A DNA stretch of 64,000 nucleotides from Lachnospiraceae bacterium (GCA_900199595.1 FZRB01000007.1:62001-126000), one strand, 5' to 3'. Counted from the stretch's first letter, positions 24,787 to 35,584 are shown. Numbers and translations are program-made. Notes: generated by a model from the letters alone, not told the origin.

Positions 24787-27700
24787 TTACTTCTTTATCT
24801 TAACTTTTTTAACCTTGCTCCACTCACCATAAACCTTATTATCGGATGAATCCTTTGTGTAAGCTCTCACTCTTACATAATATGTCTTTTTCTTCTTGAA
24901 GCCTTTTTTAGTAAGAGTAAGCTTTGTTGTTGAGCCGGATTTTTTAGATTTCGTAAAGCTCTTATTAAGAGCATACTGAATCTGATATCCTTTAGCGCCT
25001 TTAACCTTCTTCCAGCTAACCTTGATTTTCTTTCCCTTTGTATTCTTTACTGATTTAACAGTAGGACTAGATGGTGCTTCTACCTCATCATCCTCTATAG
25101 TTTCAGGTTCTGTAGAAGGTGTCACTTCTGCCGTTGATGTTGGCTTCACTGTCGGTGTCGTCTCTTTTGTAGGTGTCGGTGTTATCGCCGGTTTACCGCT
25201 TGTTGGAGTTGGTGTTGTTTCCGGCTTACTGCTTGTTGGAGTCGGTGTTGTCTCAACATTACTGCTTGTCGGAACAGTAGTTGGCTTTGCTGTTACTTCT
25301 GCGGTCGGTGTTGTGCTCGGCTCACTAACTGGAGTTGCCGTAACCTCTGCAGTTGGAGTTACATCCGATTTAACCGTAGGCTCAGTCGTCGGAGAATCCG
25401 TTGGCTTTGAAGATGCCGTTGGCTCTACTGTAGATGTCGCTGCAGGAGTTGCTACAGGAGTTGCTGTAGCTGTAGACGTCGGAGTAGGAGTAGGTTCCGG
25501 CTTCTTATCAACAGTTATATATACATACGTATATACCGGATTATCCTCTTCATCCTTTGATATCTCTATCGCTATCTTCTTTACTACCTTATTTTCAGCA
25601 GCTGCATCTTCGACCATCTTCTTTTCTGATTCGGAAAGGTCCTCAGCGTCCTCTTTCTTAAGAGTCTCCGGTTCACTTATCATCTCCTTTGTCAGAACAA
25701 CTTCTGTGGTTGAGCCATCAGCACAAGGCATTTTTATAACAATTCCTTCCAGCGCATTTATTATATCTTCAGCACTTGAAGTATCATCAAAATCACTAAA
25801 TGCGTCCAGACTATCTTCGCTTATCTGACTTGTACCATCCTTTACAGGTGCCTTTACCTCAATCAAATACTCATCACTGCTGTAGTTTTTATAAGTGATT
25901 TTAAATATATAATTTCCAGCCTTCAGCTTCTTTTCACTGACGCTTACATCATCAAGATATAAAAACGCATCAGCAACAAGAGTTCCACCATCTACATTGA
26001 ATGCAACATTTGCATTATCCGTAGTCTCGTTATCATATGTAATAACAGCAGAAGTTCCTGTAAGTTCAAAATCCTGACCTTCCAGATATTCAGTCTTTGC
26101 AGGACCGGTAAAATCAACCTTCGCAATCTGCTTAACATATAAATCAAATGTCTTAGTCATTCCGTCCTGAGTTACACTTATGGTCTGTTTTCCAATAATG
26201 TCCTTATCATATCCGGAAATCACATAATTAATCGAGCCTTCTTCATATTTCTTCACAGTTTCATCGTCATAATATGTAGTAGCAGAAAGCCCTGTCGTAT
26301 CCAGCTCCTGTCCCTTGATATACTCGAGCTTAGTCGGAGGAGTAATCTCCAGACTTGCCGGAAGGTGCAGAGTGAGCTCCATATCAACACTCTTTGTAAC
26401 AGCCTCATCCTTACCATTATCGTAGGTATAAGAAAGCTTTACTGTCTGAGTAGAATCCTTTGAGTCCTCATCATAATCAGATACATTAATCTGCTTGCTT
26501 CCCATTCCAAAAACAACTGATGTTCCGTTATCATAGGCAGCAATCAGTTTACCGCTTATCTTACTCCAGTCATAATTATCATAGAACACTGTTCCCTTTG
26601 CAGTCTGGGTTTCAGCAGCCTGCTCAGTCTCCTCATCATACCATTTGAGACTTTCCAATGTCTTCGGCTTTACATATACTGAAATGGATACAGCATCGTC
26701 AGTTCCTTCTATGTCTTTTAAACTGCCCTTGATATCAAATGTAGAATCCGGAGTACTCAGCTGATCTTTATCAACCTCATCCCAAATAATATCCTCTGTA
26801 GATGAGAGTCCGTTACTCCACTTAACTAAAGCATTTTTAGGAAGCTTAGTATCAACAGATACCTCTTCAAGGGTTTCTATCTGATCAAATGATTCTACTT
26901 CCTTAATTGTTACAGGCTTAACCTTACAATCTACCGATACTTCCTTTGTTATATTGTTTCCACAATCAACACTTCCAGTAACACTAAATGTTGTCTCCGT
27001 TTTATTCAGATTTTTATAGTTTTCTTCAGGTATACTATCCCAGGTAATATCCAGATCCTCATTATCACCATTTGACCAGGTAACATTTGCTTTCTCAGGA
27101 AGATCACTTACGGGACTGATTCCATTTTCTACTTCAATTTCATCATCATTATATACAACACTCTTAACTGTTGCAGGAGTAACATTTACATTTACAGTAG
27201 TAGACTTGTCACACGAAACATCATTTATGGCATCATAATAAGTTCCGGTTATCTCATAAGTTCCACCATTTCTTTGCTTATATGCATTTTTATAATCATC
27301 TGTCTGCTCCCATATAATATATCCATATTCCGCTCCCGGACTATCGGCATTATCTATATCGCCATTAGACCAGGTGACAGTAGCTACCGGATATACAGGC
27401 TCTGTACCACTTGGCGTAGTTATTTCTTCTTCATCATAGACAACACTCGTAACACTTGCAGGATTAACTTTAAGTTCAAATGAAACCTCAAGGTCTTTAT
27501 ATCCTTCATCTGTAGAAACTGTAGCATAACCTTCTTCAGTAAAGGTTCCGCCTTCTCTTTTTTTATAATTTTGTTTCTGTCTGGTAGTCCATGTTGCAGA
27601 ATATGTCCATGAATAACCATTAGATAGAGATATTCCTACACTTGGATATGTTACAGCCACCCCTGAATCAGTAGTTTTTGATGTAACTACTATATATGAA

Positions 27701-29034
27701 TCATCTTTTTTCTCTTTACAGTATACATTTAATATTTCAGCAGGATTAACATGTACCTTCTGAACTACATCAAGACCACAGGCCTTACCCGTTACATCAA
27801 ATTCTTTACTTTTAAAGCTAGTCTGGAGATTCTTAGAATCATACGAATCCCAAGTTGGTGCAACATCTATATAAGTACCATCGCTCAGTTTAACGGATAC
27901 ACTGTTGCTAAGTGTAGGTGTTTTATAGGATTCTACTGTTACCATGTCAGGATCTACTGCCTCAACCGGTTCAACTCCTGCAGGCACAACAACACAATCA
28001 AATTCTTTTGTCTTTAAGGAACTACCTGATCCCATAGTGGCGGTAATCGTCACCTGACCGGTTTTCTTTGCACTTACAGCACCTGTTGAACTGTTGATAC
28101 TTACAATCGTATTATCTGAGGAGCCCCAGGTAACACCATCATAAACTGAACAATTATTTACCGTACAATTAGCAACTCCTGGACATTTAACATCAACAAC
28201 TAATTCAAACTTGCTGTCATCACCAACGTGAAGAAGCGGATTACCTACTGGGGTAATGTTTATTACATTAGAAGGAGTAATCTCCATCTTCTGAATAATC
28301 GGTTTGTTCTGCTCATCCTTATAATCCTTTTCTGCTATAGCCACATCTGATGAAGAAAATGTTCCCGCAGTGCAGCACCAGTCAGCCTTCCAGCCTGATG
28401 AAGTATAAATCTCATCATTATCCGGATTAAAGGTTGCTATTCCGCAATAGGTATAATCAGGATTAATAAGAGTTGTATAATGTCCTGTCTCATAAGAAGT
28501 ATTTTTATCAACCCAGTATTTCTTTTCACCATACCATTGTTCAAGATCCGAGCTGTGATCATTTGACCAGGCCAGGTTCTCTGCTGAAGCTACCATGCTT
28601 GTTCCAAGAAAATGTGTCAGTACACTGTTGCATGACTTTGAATTAGGTCTGACGTGCGCAAGCCGTACTGCGCCTTCAGCCGAACGTATAGTTGCAGCCT
28701 TTGTACAGCTGACTCCCAGCTGTATAGGCTTATAATCCGAAGGCTTAAGATATTCAGAAGTCTTATTAGGATTCGGTACATTTCCTGCATAACAGGCCTC
28801 ATATCTTATTTCATTTATTCTTGTAATAATATCCTGCTGGGCAGAAGTATAATCAAAACCTTCAACCCCTATAATTATATTTCCGGAAGATGCTGTAGTT
28901 TCTATATCTTCTCTTATCTCAACATCTTCAGCATAAACACTGTTTACTCCATATGTCGCACCGGTAAAGCCTGCAACCATTGATAAAACCACAGTTGATA
29001 TTTTTATAACACTAAAAAAATTAACTTTTCTCAT
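24787..29034 (-). CDS. Giant secreted CAP-domain protein with Ig-like repeats and fibronectin III C-terminus
   Basis: A 1415-residue exported protein. A signal peptide (residues 1-35, cleavage near VYA) is followed by a CAP/SCP domain to about 235 (HVRPNSKSCNS, ENLAWSND, GHYTTLINPDY), a Big_2-like domain (GVTWGSSDNTIVSINSSTGAVSA) and about five Ig-like repeats with a conserved TWSNG/VKWSNG core. Then come Big-like modules with YLEGQDFEL, a Thr/Pro/Ser-rich linker of TPTPT units, and a C-terminal fibronectin III domain (KIKVSWKKVKGAKGYQIQYA). No LPxTG motif or SLH domain was seen, so attachment is unclear. AGGAGA four bases before the ATG at 29034 sets the start. It is a paralogue of the next gene upstream. 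Confidence 0.85.
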   Translation of the reverse strand: MRKVNFFSVIKISTVVLSMVAGFTGATYGVNSVYAEDVEIREDIETTASSGNIIIGVEGFDYTSAQQDIITRINEIRYEACYAGNVPNPNKTSEYLKPSDYKPIQLGVSCTKAATIRSAEGAVRLAHVRPNSKSCNSVLTHFLGTSMVASAENLAWSNDHSSDLEQWYGEKKYWVDKNTSYETGHYTTLINPDYTYCGIATFNPDNDEIYTSSGWKADWCCTAGTFSSSDVAIAEKDYKDEQNKPIIQKMEITPSNVINITPVGNPLLHVGDDSKFELVVDVKCPGVANCTVNNCSVYDGVTWGSSDNTIVSINSSTGAVSAKKTGQVTITATMGSGSSLKTKEFDCVVVPAGVEPVEAVDPDMVTVESYKTPTLSNSVSVKLSDGTYIDVAPTWDSYDSKNLQTSFKSKEFDVTGKACGLDVVQKVHVNPAEILNVYCKEKKDDSYIVVTSKTTDSGVAVTYPSVGISLSNGYSWTYSATWTTRQKQNYKKREGGTFTEEGYATVSTDEGYKDLEVSFELKVNPASVTSVVYDEEEITTPSGTEPVYPVATVTWSNGDIDNADSPGAEYGYIIWEQTDDYKNAYKQRNGGTYEITGTYYDAINDVSCDKSTTVNVNVTPATVKSVVYNDDEIEVENGISPVSDLPEKANVTWSNGDNEDLDITWDSIPEENYKNLNKTETTFSVTGSVDCGNNITKEVSVDCKVKPVTIKEVESFDQIETLEEVSVDTKLPKNALVKWSNGLSSTEDIIWDEVDKDQLSTPDSTFDIKGSLKDIEGTDDAVSISVYVKPKTLESLKWYDEETEQAAETQTAKGTVFYDNYDWSKISGKLIAAYDNGTSVVFGMGSKQINVSDYDEDSKDSTQTVKLSYTYDNGKDEAVTKSVDMELTLHLPASLEITPPTKLEYIKGQELDTTGLSATTYYDDETVKKYEEGSINYVISGYDKDIIGKQTISVTQDGMTKTFDLYVKQIAKVDFTGPAKTEYLEGQDFELTGTSAVITYDNETTDNANVAFNVDGGTLVADAFLYLDDVSVSEKKLKAGNYIFKITYKNYSSDEYLIEVKAPVKDGTSQISEDSLDAFSDFDDTSSAEDIINALEGIVIKMPCADGSTTEVVLTKEMISEPETLKKEDAEDLSESEKKMVEDAAAENKVVKKIAIEISKDEEDNPVYTYVYITVDKKPEPTPTPTSTATATPVATPAATSTVEPTASSKPTDSPTTEPTVKSDVTPTAEVTATPVSEPSTTPTAEVTAKPTTVPTSSNVETTPTPTSSKPETTPTPTSGKPAITPTPTKETTPTVKPTSTAEVTPSTEPETIEDDEVEAPSSPTVKSVKNTKGKKIKVSWKKVKGAKGYQIQYALNKSFTKSKKSGSTTKLTLTKKGFKKKKTYYVRVRAYTKDSSDNKVYGEWSKVKKVKIKK

Positions 29035-29059
29035 GTCTTCTCCTATCATCACAGCTGTT

Positions 29060-32000
29060 TTACTTTATATATTTAGCCTTCTTTGGTGCCCCGGCTTTTT
29101 TTATCCACTTTTTATAATTCTTCAATTTTGACTTCGGACATATAAACTTAGCTTTTGAATAAACTCCCTTAAATGCCTTCGAGCCAATTGTTTTCTTTTT
29201 TAGCTTCGTGGTTTTGATAGTAACTTTTTTAAGCTTCTTACAGCCATAAAAAGCCTTCTTTCCTATCTTCTTTACCTTTTTCGGAATTATGACGGTCTTC
29301 AAACTGGTACACTTATAAAATGTACTGTCTCCGATTGTCGTTACATTAGCCCCTATCTTCACCGACTTAAGTTTTGTACAGTTCTTAAATGCTCCATCAG
29401 CAATCTCAGTAACCGGATAGGTCTTTCCACATATAGAAACCGATGCCGGTACGCTTGCCGATGTTATCTTTTTATTTGTCGGTGCAGAATAGGTAACTGA
29501 TCCATCTGCTTTAACTTTATAAGAAGCATTTCCTGACTTAACCACTGTTCCCGGTTTAGGAATATCACTATCTGAGGCGCCGGGATCTTTAGCTGGTGTA
29601 GCCTGCCCAGGTGTTGGATCTGTTATATTGTCTGTCGGTGTTGGTGCAGCTGTTGGTGTCGGTTCAGGCATTTTTTCAACCTTGATATGGACATATGAAT
29701 ATACAGGATTGTCATCTGCATCCTTTGAAATGGCAATCGCTATTTTCTTTACTTCCTTGCCTTCTGCCGCAGCATCCTCAACCATTTTCTTTTCAGCTTC
29801 AGAAAGTGAGGATAATTCTTCTGCTCCTGTGCCAAGCGTAGCAGGTTCTCCGATCATATCCTTTGTCAGAACAATTTCTGTTGATGTACCATCTGCGCAT
29901 GGGACGCAAATTGTAGAGCCTACTAATGCTTTAACTATCTCCTCAGCAGAAGCACCTTTTTCTATATTCACATCTGCTTTAAATGAGGCAGCAGCATTCT
30001 TGACCGGAGCCTTAACCTCAATCGGATACTTCTCGCTTTCTACGTTCTTAAATGAAAGAATCAGTGTATAAGTTCCCGCAGTAAGCTTTTTATCACTTAC
30101 AACTTCATCACCATTATAAAATGTGGCCTTCGATGAGTTATCACCGGTTGCTTCAAATGACGCTAAGATAGTATCAGTTGTTCCATCATTACAGCTTACA
30201 ACAACTGCTGCTCCATTAAGATCAATATCTTGACCTTCCAGATATACCTTCTTGTCCGGACCTGTAAATTCGATCTTATCTATTTTCTTCAGAGTAAGAA
30301 GCATTTCTACACTCTTTGTAACCGGCACATCTTTCTTATTATCATACGTAAAGGAAAGTGTGACAGTCTGGTTTTTTTCCTCAGAATCTCCATCATAACC
30401 TGAAGCAGTGATCTGTTTGTTTCCAATATCAATCACTTCACTGGTTCCGTTATCATATGCAGCAATAACCTTACCGCTTATCTGGCTCCAATTATAAGCT
30501 TCATAGGAAACAGTTCCTTTTGCAGTCTGAGTTTCGGAAGCCTTCTTAGTCTCCTCATCATACCAGTTGAGACTGACAAGTGACTTTGGCTTTACATACA
30601 CAGATATACTGACTGCATCCTCAGTTCCTTCCATATCCTTCAGACTGCCCTTAAGGATAAATGTATTATCCGGTTTATTCAGTTCAGCACTGTCCTCTTC
30701 ATCCCAATCAATAGGCTCTTCAGAAGTCAGTCCATTGCTCCACTTTACCTCAGCTTTTTCAGGAAGCTTCGATGCAGCAGATACACCCTCAAGCGTTTCT
30801 ATCTTATCAAATGTCTCTATTTCTTTTATAGAAGGCGGAAGAACAGTATACTCAGCGGTTACATTTTCTGTAATACCATTTCCACAATCAACAATACCAT
30901 TAACGATATAGGTTTTAACTGATTTTTCAGTATTCTTATAATTTGTTTCCGGAATAGCATCCCATGTTATATCTAAGGTTTCTTTCTCACCATTAGACCA
31001 GCTGACATCTGCTTTTTCAGGAAGTTCAGCAGCAGGACTATCTCCATTTGCCACAGAAATAACAGGCTTCTCATATTCAACCCTAGTCACAGTCGCCGGA
31101 GTAACATTAACGGTTACAGAAATAATAGATTCTTCATTATCGAAATCTATATTATTTACGGCATCATGATAATATCCCTTTATCACGTAAGAACCGCCCT
31201 CTTTTTTCTTATATCCGTTTTTGAAATTCTCATCTTCAATCCACTGAACATATCCATATTCTTCACCGGGATTTTCAGGACTATCCACATCACCATTAGA
31301 CCAGGTTACAGTTGCTTCCGGATATGTCGGCTCAGTACCACTGGGAGTGGTGATAGGGGAATCATCTATTTCTAACTCAGATACAATAGCGGGGTTTACT
31401 ATAAGAGTAAATGAACTCGGAACCTGTACAGGATCACTATCAGTCTTAAAATGATTTTGAGTAAATCCATTTACTGTAAAAGTTCCACCTTTTCTATCTT
31501 TATAATGATTAACCGCATCCTCATCCCAATCCATATCCAAATATGAGTATTCTATTTCAGGAAACATGATATAGCACTTTGGAAGAACAGGCTCTTTTCC
31601 AGAATCGGTTTCTATCTTAGAACTATATGGATAACATTCTATGTCAGGAATTGGAACGGGGTTTACATGGACCTTCTGAACAACTTCTTTTCCAAATGCA
31701 TCTCCATATATTTCGAAATCATTACTTTCAAAATATGTATTTAATTCTTTCTCATCGTATGAATCCCAAGATACGGACAGATCAATAGTCTGTCCATTGC
31801 TGAGCTTTGCTTTTATTGTTGAAGGAAGACCAGGTTTTTTCCTATTTTCAACAGTTATCTCAGACGGATTAATAATACTATCTATAGTAGTACCTTCAGG
31901 AAGAACACAAATATTAATTGAATCTTTGAACTCTTTTATTCCATTTGATACGCTAACAGTAATGGTTGTATCTCCGGATGAAACAGCAGTAATTTCTCCT

Positions 32001-32920
32001 GTTTCCGATACTGTAGCTACCGATTCATTAGTTGATGTCCATGTAGCACCTTTATTTACCTTCGCAGAATAACCGTTATCCAGGCTTGTTTCTACAATTG
32101 CGCTTAATGAACCTCCGGTACCAGGTGTATATATAGTCGTTCCCGAAAGCGATATTCCTTTAATATATGTTTTACTAATTTCAATAATCTGTGTATATGA
32201 GCCATCTAAATTGAACGATGCCGAAGAATCTCCACTTCCCATTCCAGTAGAAAATTCAGCAGCTACAGTCGAATACCAAGTTACATCAGGATTATAGAAA
32301 AGCCCCAGTCCGACACATTTTACAGAAGGGTTGATCATCAACTGATAATGCCCGTAATCACTCCATTGTTTACCACTCTGGGTATATAAAGGTTTTTCTT
32401 TGTCATACCACTGATTAATTGCATCAACTATGGAATAATTATTTGAAGTACTTGCCGCCAGATTTTCCAAAAATACTTTAGTTCCATTTATCGGAAGCAT
32501 ATCATAAGATTTCTCACCTCTGGAGTTTGGTCTGGTATGTCCCCACAGAACACTAGCTTCTGCTGCTCTTATGATGGCCTGATTTTCCATGCCCAGAGAC
32601 CAGACTATATCATCAAGATCTCCCTCTTTTAGATACTTTGTTGTTGAATGATTATTATTATTCTCATCTGGATAAGGAAGTCCCAATTCACAAGCTTCAT
32701 GACGAATTTCATTAATTCTATTAATCGCCGCTTCAATATCCTGTCTCTTCGTTAATCCAGGAACTTCAATAGTGATATTTCCTGTTTTAGGAATATTGGA
32801 GTCTATTACAGGTACCGCAGCCGCCTCTACTCTATTAACCCCCACCGGAATGTTGATCATTGACAGTACCATCGCCCCCGCCAGTACTATCGAACCAATT
32901 TTATTTCCGATTCTTCTCAT
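29060..32920 (-). CDS. Giant secreted CAP-domain protein with Ig-like repeats and leucine-rich-repeat C-terminus
   Basis: A 1286-residue exported protein. Signal peptide residues 1-34; CAP domain about 50-235 (GHTRPNSRGEKS, ENLAAST, GHYQLMINPSVKCVGLGLF); Big_2-like domain (TWTSTNESVATVSETGEIT); about four Ig-like repeats with VTWSNGD/VSWSNGE cores; a YLEGQDIDLNG module; a short TPTAAPTPT linker. Unlike its neighbour, the C-terminus has BspA-type leucine-rich repeats (DGAFKNCTKLKSVKIGANVTTI and further units ending IGKKAFYGCKKLKKV). Such repeats often mediate surface binding (family knowledge). The two genes share most of their order and look like a tandem duplication. GAGG eight bases before ATG. 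Confidence 0.85.
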   Translation of the reverse strand: MRRIGNKIGSIVLAGAMVLSMINIPVGVNRVEAAAVPVIDSNIPKTGNITIEVPGLTKRQDIEAAINRINEIRHEACELGLPYPDENNNNHSTTKYLKEGDLDDIVWSLGMENQAIIRAAEASVLWGHTRPNSRGEKSYDMLPINGTKVFLENLAASTSNNYSIVDAINQWYDKEKPLYTQSGKQWSDYGHYQLMINPSVKCVGLGLFYNPDVTWYSTVAAEFSTGMGSGDSSASFNLDGSYTQIIEISKTYIKGISLSGTTIYTPGTGGSLSAIVETSLDNGYSAKVNKGATWTSTNESVATVSETGEITAVSSGDTTITVSVSNGIKEFKDSINICVLPEGTTIDSIINPSEITVENRKKPGLPSTIKAKLSNGQTIDLSVSWDSYDEKELNTYFESNDFEIYGDAFGKEVVQKVHVNPVPIPDIECYPYSSKIETDSGKEPVLPKCYIMFPEIEYSYLDMDWDEDAVNHYKDRKGGTFTVNGFTQNHFKTDSDPVQVPSSFTLIVNPAIVSELEIDDSPITTPSGTEPTYPEATVTWSNGDVDSPENPGEEYGYVQWIEDENFKNGYKKKEGGSYVIKGYYHDAVNNIDFDNEESIISVTVNVTPATVTRVEYEKPVISVANGDSPAAELPEKADVSWSNGEKETLDITWDAIPETNYKNTEKSVKTYIVNGIVDCGNGITENVTAEYTVLPPSIKEIETFDKIETLEGVSAASKLPEKAEVKWSNGLTSEEPIDWDEEDSAELNKPDNTFILKGSLKDMEGTEDAVSISVYVKPKSLVSLNWYDEETKKASETQTAKGTVSYEAYNWSQISGKVIAAYDNGTSEVIDIGNKQITASGYDGDSEEKNQTVTLSFTYDNKKDVPVTKSVEMLLTLKKIDKIEFTGPDKKVYLEGQDIDLNGAAVVVSCNDGTTDTILASFEATGDNSSKATFYNGDEVVSDKKLTAGTYTLILSFKNVESEKYPIEVKAPVKNAAASFKADVNIEKGASAEEIVKALVGSTICVPCADGTSTEIVLTKDMIGEPATLGTGAEELSSLSEAEKKMVEDAAAEGKEVKKIAIAISKDADDNPVYSYVHIKVEKMPEPTPTAAPTPTDNITDPTPGQATPAKDPGASDSDIPKPGTVVKSGNASYKVKADGSVTYSAPTNKKITSASVPASVSICGKTYPVTEIADGAFKNCTKLKSVKIGANVTTIGDSTFYKCTSLKTVIIPKKVKKIGKKAFYGCKKLKKVTIKTTKLKKKTIGSKAFKGVYSKAKFICPKSKLKNYKKWIKKAGAPKKAKYIK

Positions 32921-32931
32921 TCGCTTTACCT

Positions 32932-34677
32932 CTACTCGCTATATACAAAGAAACCTTCTCCCATTTCTTCGTTATAAAGACCATATGTCTTCAGTTCTTT
33001 ATCATTCTCTATCTTGCCGATTATTCCATAACTCCAGCTGAGAAACTCCTCTGATAATTCAGAGATAGGCTTTCCAGGAAGATACATGTAAAATGTTTCT
33101 CCACCGGATATTCCATAAGGTTCTGAATATACATACCTTATCCCATCATTTATTTCTACAGTTTCCGGGGACTTATCGGTTTTATAACTTTCCAGTTCCA
33201 TTTCATAAGTATACTCGTCTATCTGCTTTATGTTCTTGAACTTACCAGTGAAGGTTGATACATAAATTGTTCCGTTAGGATAATCGTCTCCTGTGTCTCC
33301 CATATCGGAATCACTATATCCGCCACTGAAATTTCCGTCCTTATCTATGGAAACAAATGTGCCCCATCCGCCGGCTCCACTGGCAAAAAGGAATTGAATT
33401 GATTCATCAACCGGAAGAGATACAGCCTCTTCTGATTCAGGTTCATTACTTCCTATATCTTCCTTGAGTTTGGATGTCGCTTCCTTATAGGTCATATTTA
33501 TTTCCCCTGACTTGGAAACGAGCGTATCCAGATCCTCGCCCTCTGAATGCATGAGGAATGTTTCTATGTTATTCTGATTATCATTTATATAATTAGCAAA
33601 TTCGGATTCTTCGACTTTCTTTCCATCCGCCTTACAGGTAACGTTCATACTTGTATAATCCTCGTTTGGATATGCTGAACGTTCATATGTAGAAGCAACC
33701 TTATACACACCATCACTAAGCTCCAGCTTATCAAACAGCTCATCGCTTCCTTCATCTGTTACAGAATGATATATGAACAGACCGGCATTATCTTTAAGAG
33801 CAGCAACATAAAATGTGGTTCCGCCGGCAACCTCTACATCAAGGTTTTCCATACTATATATCTGCCTCGCTTCTCCATCTGCAAAAGTATAAATGTACAG
33901 GCTGGCCGCATATTCATTGTCCGCTTCCATGAATATCATTTCATCAATACCATCACCTGTCAGATCCTTAAACGCAACAGGATATGCTTTATCAGAATTA
34001 TATCCACGCTGCCAGGTATATTTTTTTATACTCTTCTTATGCTCCTGAAGTACACTGAGATATTTTTCACTCATCTCGTATGTTACATTATCTGTCGCCT
34101 CAGTTACTGCTTCAGCTGTCTGTTTTTCAGTTGCTGCCTCAGTAGAGGCTTCTGTTGTTGCTTCTGTCGTTACTTCTTCTGTTGTTATTTCCTCTGTAGT
34201 AATTTCTTCGGAATAAGCAAGCTCCTGAGTTGTCGCCTCTGATAATCCATTATTCTTTCCTCTTATGAAAAAAAATACTACGAGTATGGCTGTAATACTT
34301 GCAAGAAACAGCACAGAGACTCCAGCTATTATACCAATAATAGCCCCTGTTGACAGACCTCGCTTCTGAGACTTAGCCGACGACTGTTTATACACCTGCT
34401 GTGACTGCATCTGTTGCTGAGCCGACCAGTTCCCCTGTGAGCCCTGCTGCATAGACTGATTACCCTGTAGCCCCTGCTGCTGATATAGCGGCTGATTACT
34501 CTGGGGCGCCTGTTGCTGACCCTGCTGTGGCTGCATCGGCTTATTAACCTGATTATCAGATTGTTTCTGTACCGGATAAGATTGTGGCTGCTGTGCAGGT
34601 ATTTCGATTTTATTTCCACATACAGAACAAAATGCTGCTCCATCAATTAGTTTGTTTCCACATCTACTACAATACAT
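32932..34677 (-). CDS. Zinc-ribbon membrane protein with Gln-rich and Thr/Glu-rich linkers
   Basis: About 581 residues. A zinc ribbon at residues 2-22 (CSRCGNKL, FCSVCGNKI) faces the cytosol; a Gln/Pro-rich stretch follows to about 105; a single membrane helix is near 113-137; a low-complexity Thr/Glu-rich linker (TEEITTEEVTTEA) leads to an outer domain of about 380 residues with one FG-GAP-like calcium motif (KDLTGDGIDEMIF). No known function. GGAGAAGG seven bases before the ATG at 34677 is preferred to a GTG six bases earlier. The stop lies 11 bases before the CAP/LRR gene, so it probably belongs to the same transcript. Confidence 0.7.
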   Translation of the reverse strand: MYCSRCGNKLIDGAAFCSVCGNKIEIPAQQPQSYPVQKQSDNQVNKPMQPQQGQQQAPQSNQPLYQQQGLQGNQSMQQGSQGNWSAQQQMQSQQVYKQSSAKSQKRGLSTGAIIGIIAGVSVLFLASITAILVVFFFIRGKNNGLSEATTQELAYSEEITTEEITTEEVTTEATTEASTEAATEKQTAEAVTEATDNVTYEMSEKYLSVLQEHKKSIKKYTWQRGYNSDKAYPVAFKDLTGDGIDEMIFMEADNEYAASLYIYTFADGEARQIYSMENLDVEVAGGTTFYVAALKDNAGLFIYHSVTDEGSDELFDKLELSDGVYKVASTYERSAYPNEDYTSMNVTCKADGKKVEESEFANYINDNQNNIETFLMHSEGEDLDTLVSKSGEINMTYKEATSKLKEDIGSNEPESEEAVSLPVDESIQFLFASGAGGWGTFVSIDKDGNFSGGYSDSDMGDTGDDYPNGTIYVSTFTGKFKNIKQIDEYTYEMELESYKTDKSPETVEINDGIRYVYSEPYGISGGETFYMYLPGKPISELSEEFLSWSYGIIGKIENDKELKTYGLYNEEMGEGFFVYSE

Positions 34678-34761
34678 AATCACACCTTCTCCCTATAATA
34701 CACCTCATACCTAACCTTCCTCAGGAAGACTTTTTAACCCCGTTTCATATTATCTATACCA

Positions 34762-35538
34762 TTAGTTTATTGTTAATGTTTCTACTATTCTCTTATAATC
34801 CGTAAAATAAGTCATATTAACAACTCTTGCCGAATTCTTATTTATGGTCAGAACAAATACGTCATTGTTCTTTTTGTTATAATAAAAATATGTATCAGAG
34901 TTTCCACCCATGAGATCATTCAAAACAACTATACAATCATCATACTGATATGTCATATTGTCTAATGCATGTTTCTCCGGATCATTTATTCCTACACCAA
35001 AGAAGCGATATTTACGACTGTCTGAATTGACGCCCACCTGCTCGTCATCTAGATACACTACGTGAATATCCTTTCCTGATCTAACAGTTATCGTTCCATT
35101 TGCATATTGAGGAATCGCTCTTACTCTTGCCTCATTATCCTCAAATTTAATCTTCATATCTGAAGCTATTTCTTCTTCGGTTTTTGTAAGCTCATCGGTA
35201 ATATCTTTACCACCGGAGCCTGTCATAAAAGTTACTCCTCTGTAGATAAAAAAAACAACTACTAATATGATCAGAACCCCGATAATCTTATATATTATAG
35301 CTCTCTTCTCTGCTCCGGAAGCCGCTCCAACACCCATATTATTATTCACCGGAGGGGCAGTATATGCAGGAAGATCGTTTATTTTGTCAATATCAACAGT
35401 ACCGTCACCTATACCACCTCTGAACTTGCTTTCAGGATTGTTTTGATCATTGATATCAGGAAAACTGTTATTTCCATTTTCCTGTATATTATCCTGTACA
35501 TTACCATCTGTTTCATCTTTTTTTAACTGAATACCCAT
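34762..35538 (-). CDS. Single-pass membrane protein of unknown function
   Basis: A 258-residue protein: an acidic, Asn-rich cytosolic N-terminus of about 82 residues, one membrane helix (IIYKIIGVLIILVVVFFIYR, about 84-103), and an outer domain of about 150 residues containing NGTITVRSGKDIHVVYLDDEQVG. No family is recognised. Order and single-pass topology resemble the zinc-ribbon protein just downstream, which suggests that the two act together (inference). Confidence 0.6.
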   Translation of the reverse strand: MGIQLKKDETDGNVQDNIQENGNNSFPDINDQNNPESKFRGGIGDGTVDIDKINDLPAYTAPPVNNNMGVGAASGAEKRAIIYKIIGVLIILVVVFFIYRGVTFMTGSGGKDITDELTKTEEEIASDMKIKFEDNEARVRAIPQYANGTITVRSGKDIHVVYLDDEQVGVNSDSRKYRFFGVGINDPEKHALDNMTYQYDDCIVVLNDLMGGNSDTYFYYNKKNNDVFVLTINKNSARVVNMTYFTDYKRIVETLTIN

Positions 35539-35584
35539 TTATTAAATCCTTATTTCTTCTTTATATCTTAGTTATTGGCATCTA

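Noticed and set aside
25130-25500. Repeat array resembling CRISPR or a minisatellite
   Set aside because: It is in frame and encodes the Thr/Pro/Ser-rich linker of the secreted CAP protein; units vary and there are no spacers.
25022-25828. 268-codon plus-strand frame opposite the CAP/fibronectin gene
   Set aside because: Valine/Ser/Gly-rich low-complexity translation mirroring the Thr/Pro linker; no start signal or family match.
24787-32920. LPxTG anchor or SLH domain on the giant secreted proteins
   Set aside because: Neither motif is present at the C-termini; one ends in fibronectin III, the other in leucine-rich repeats.
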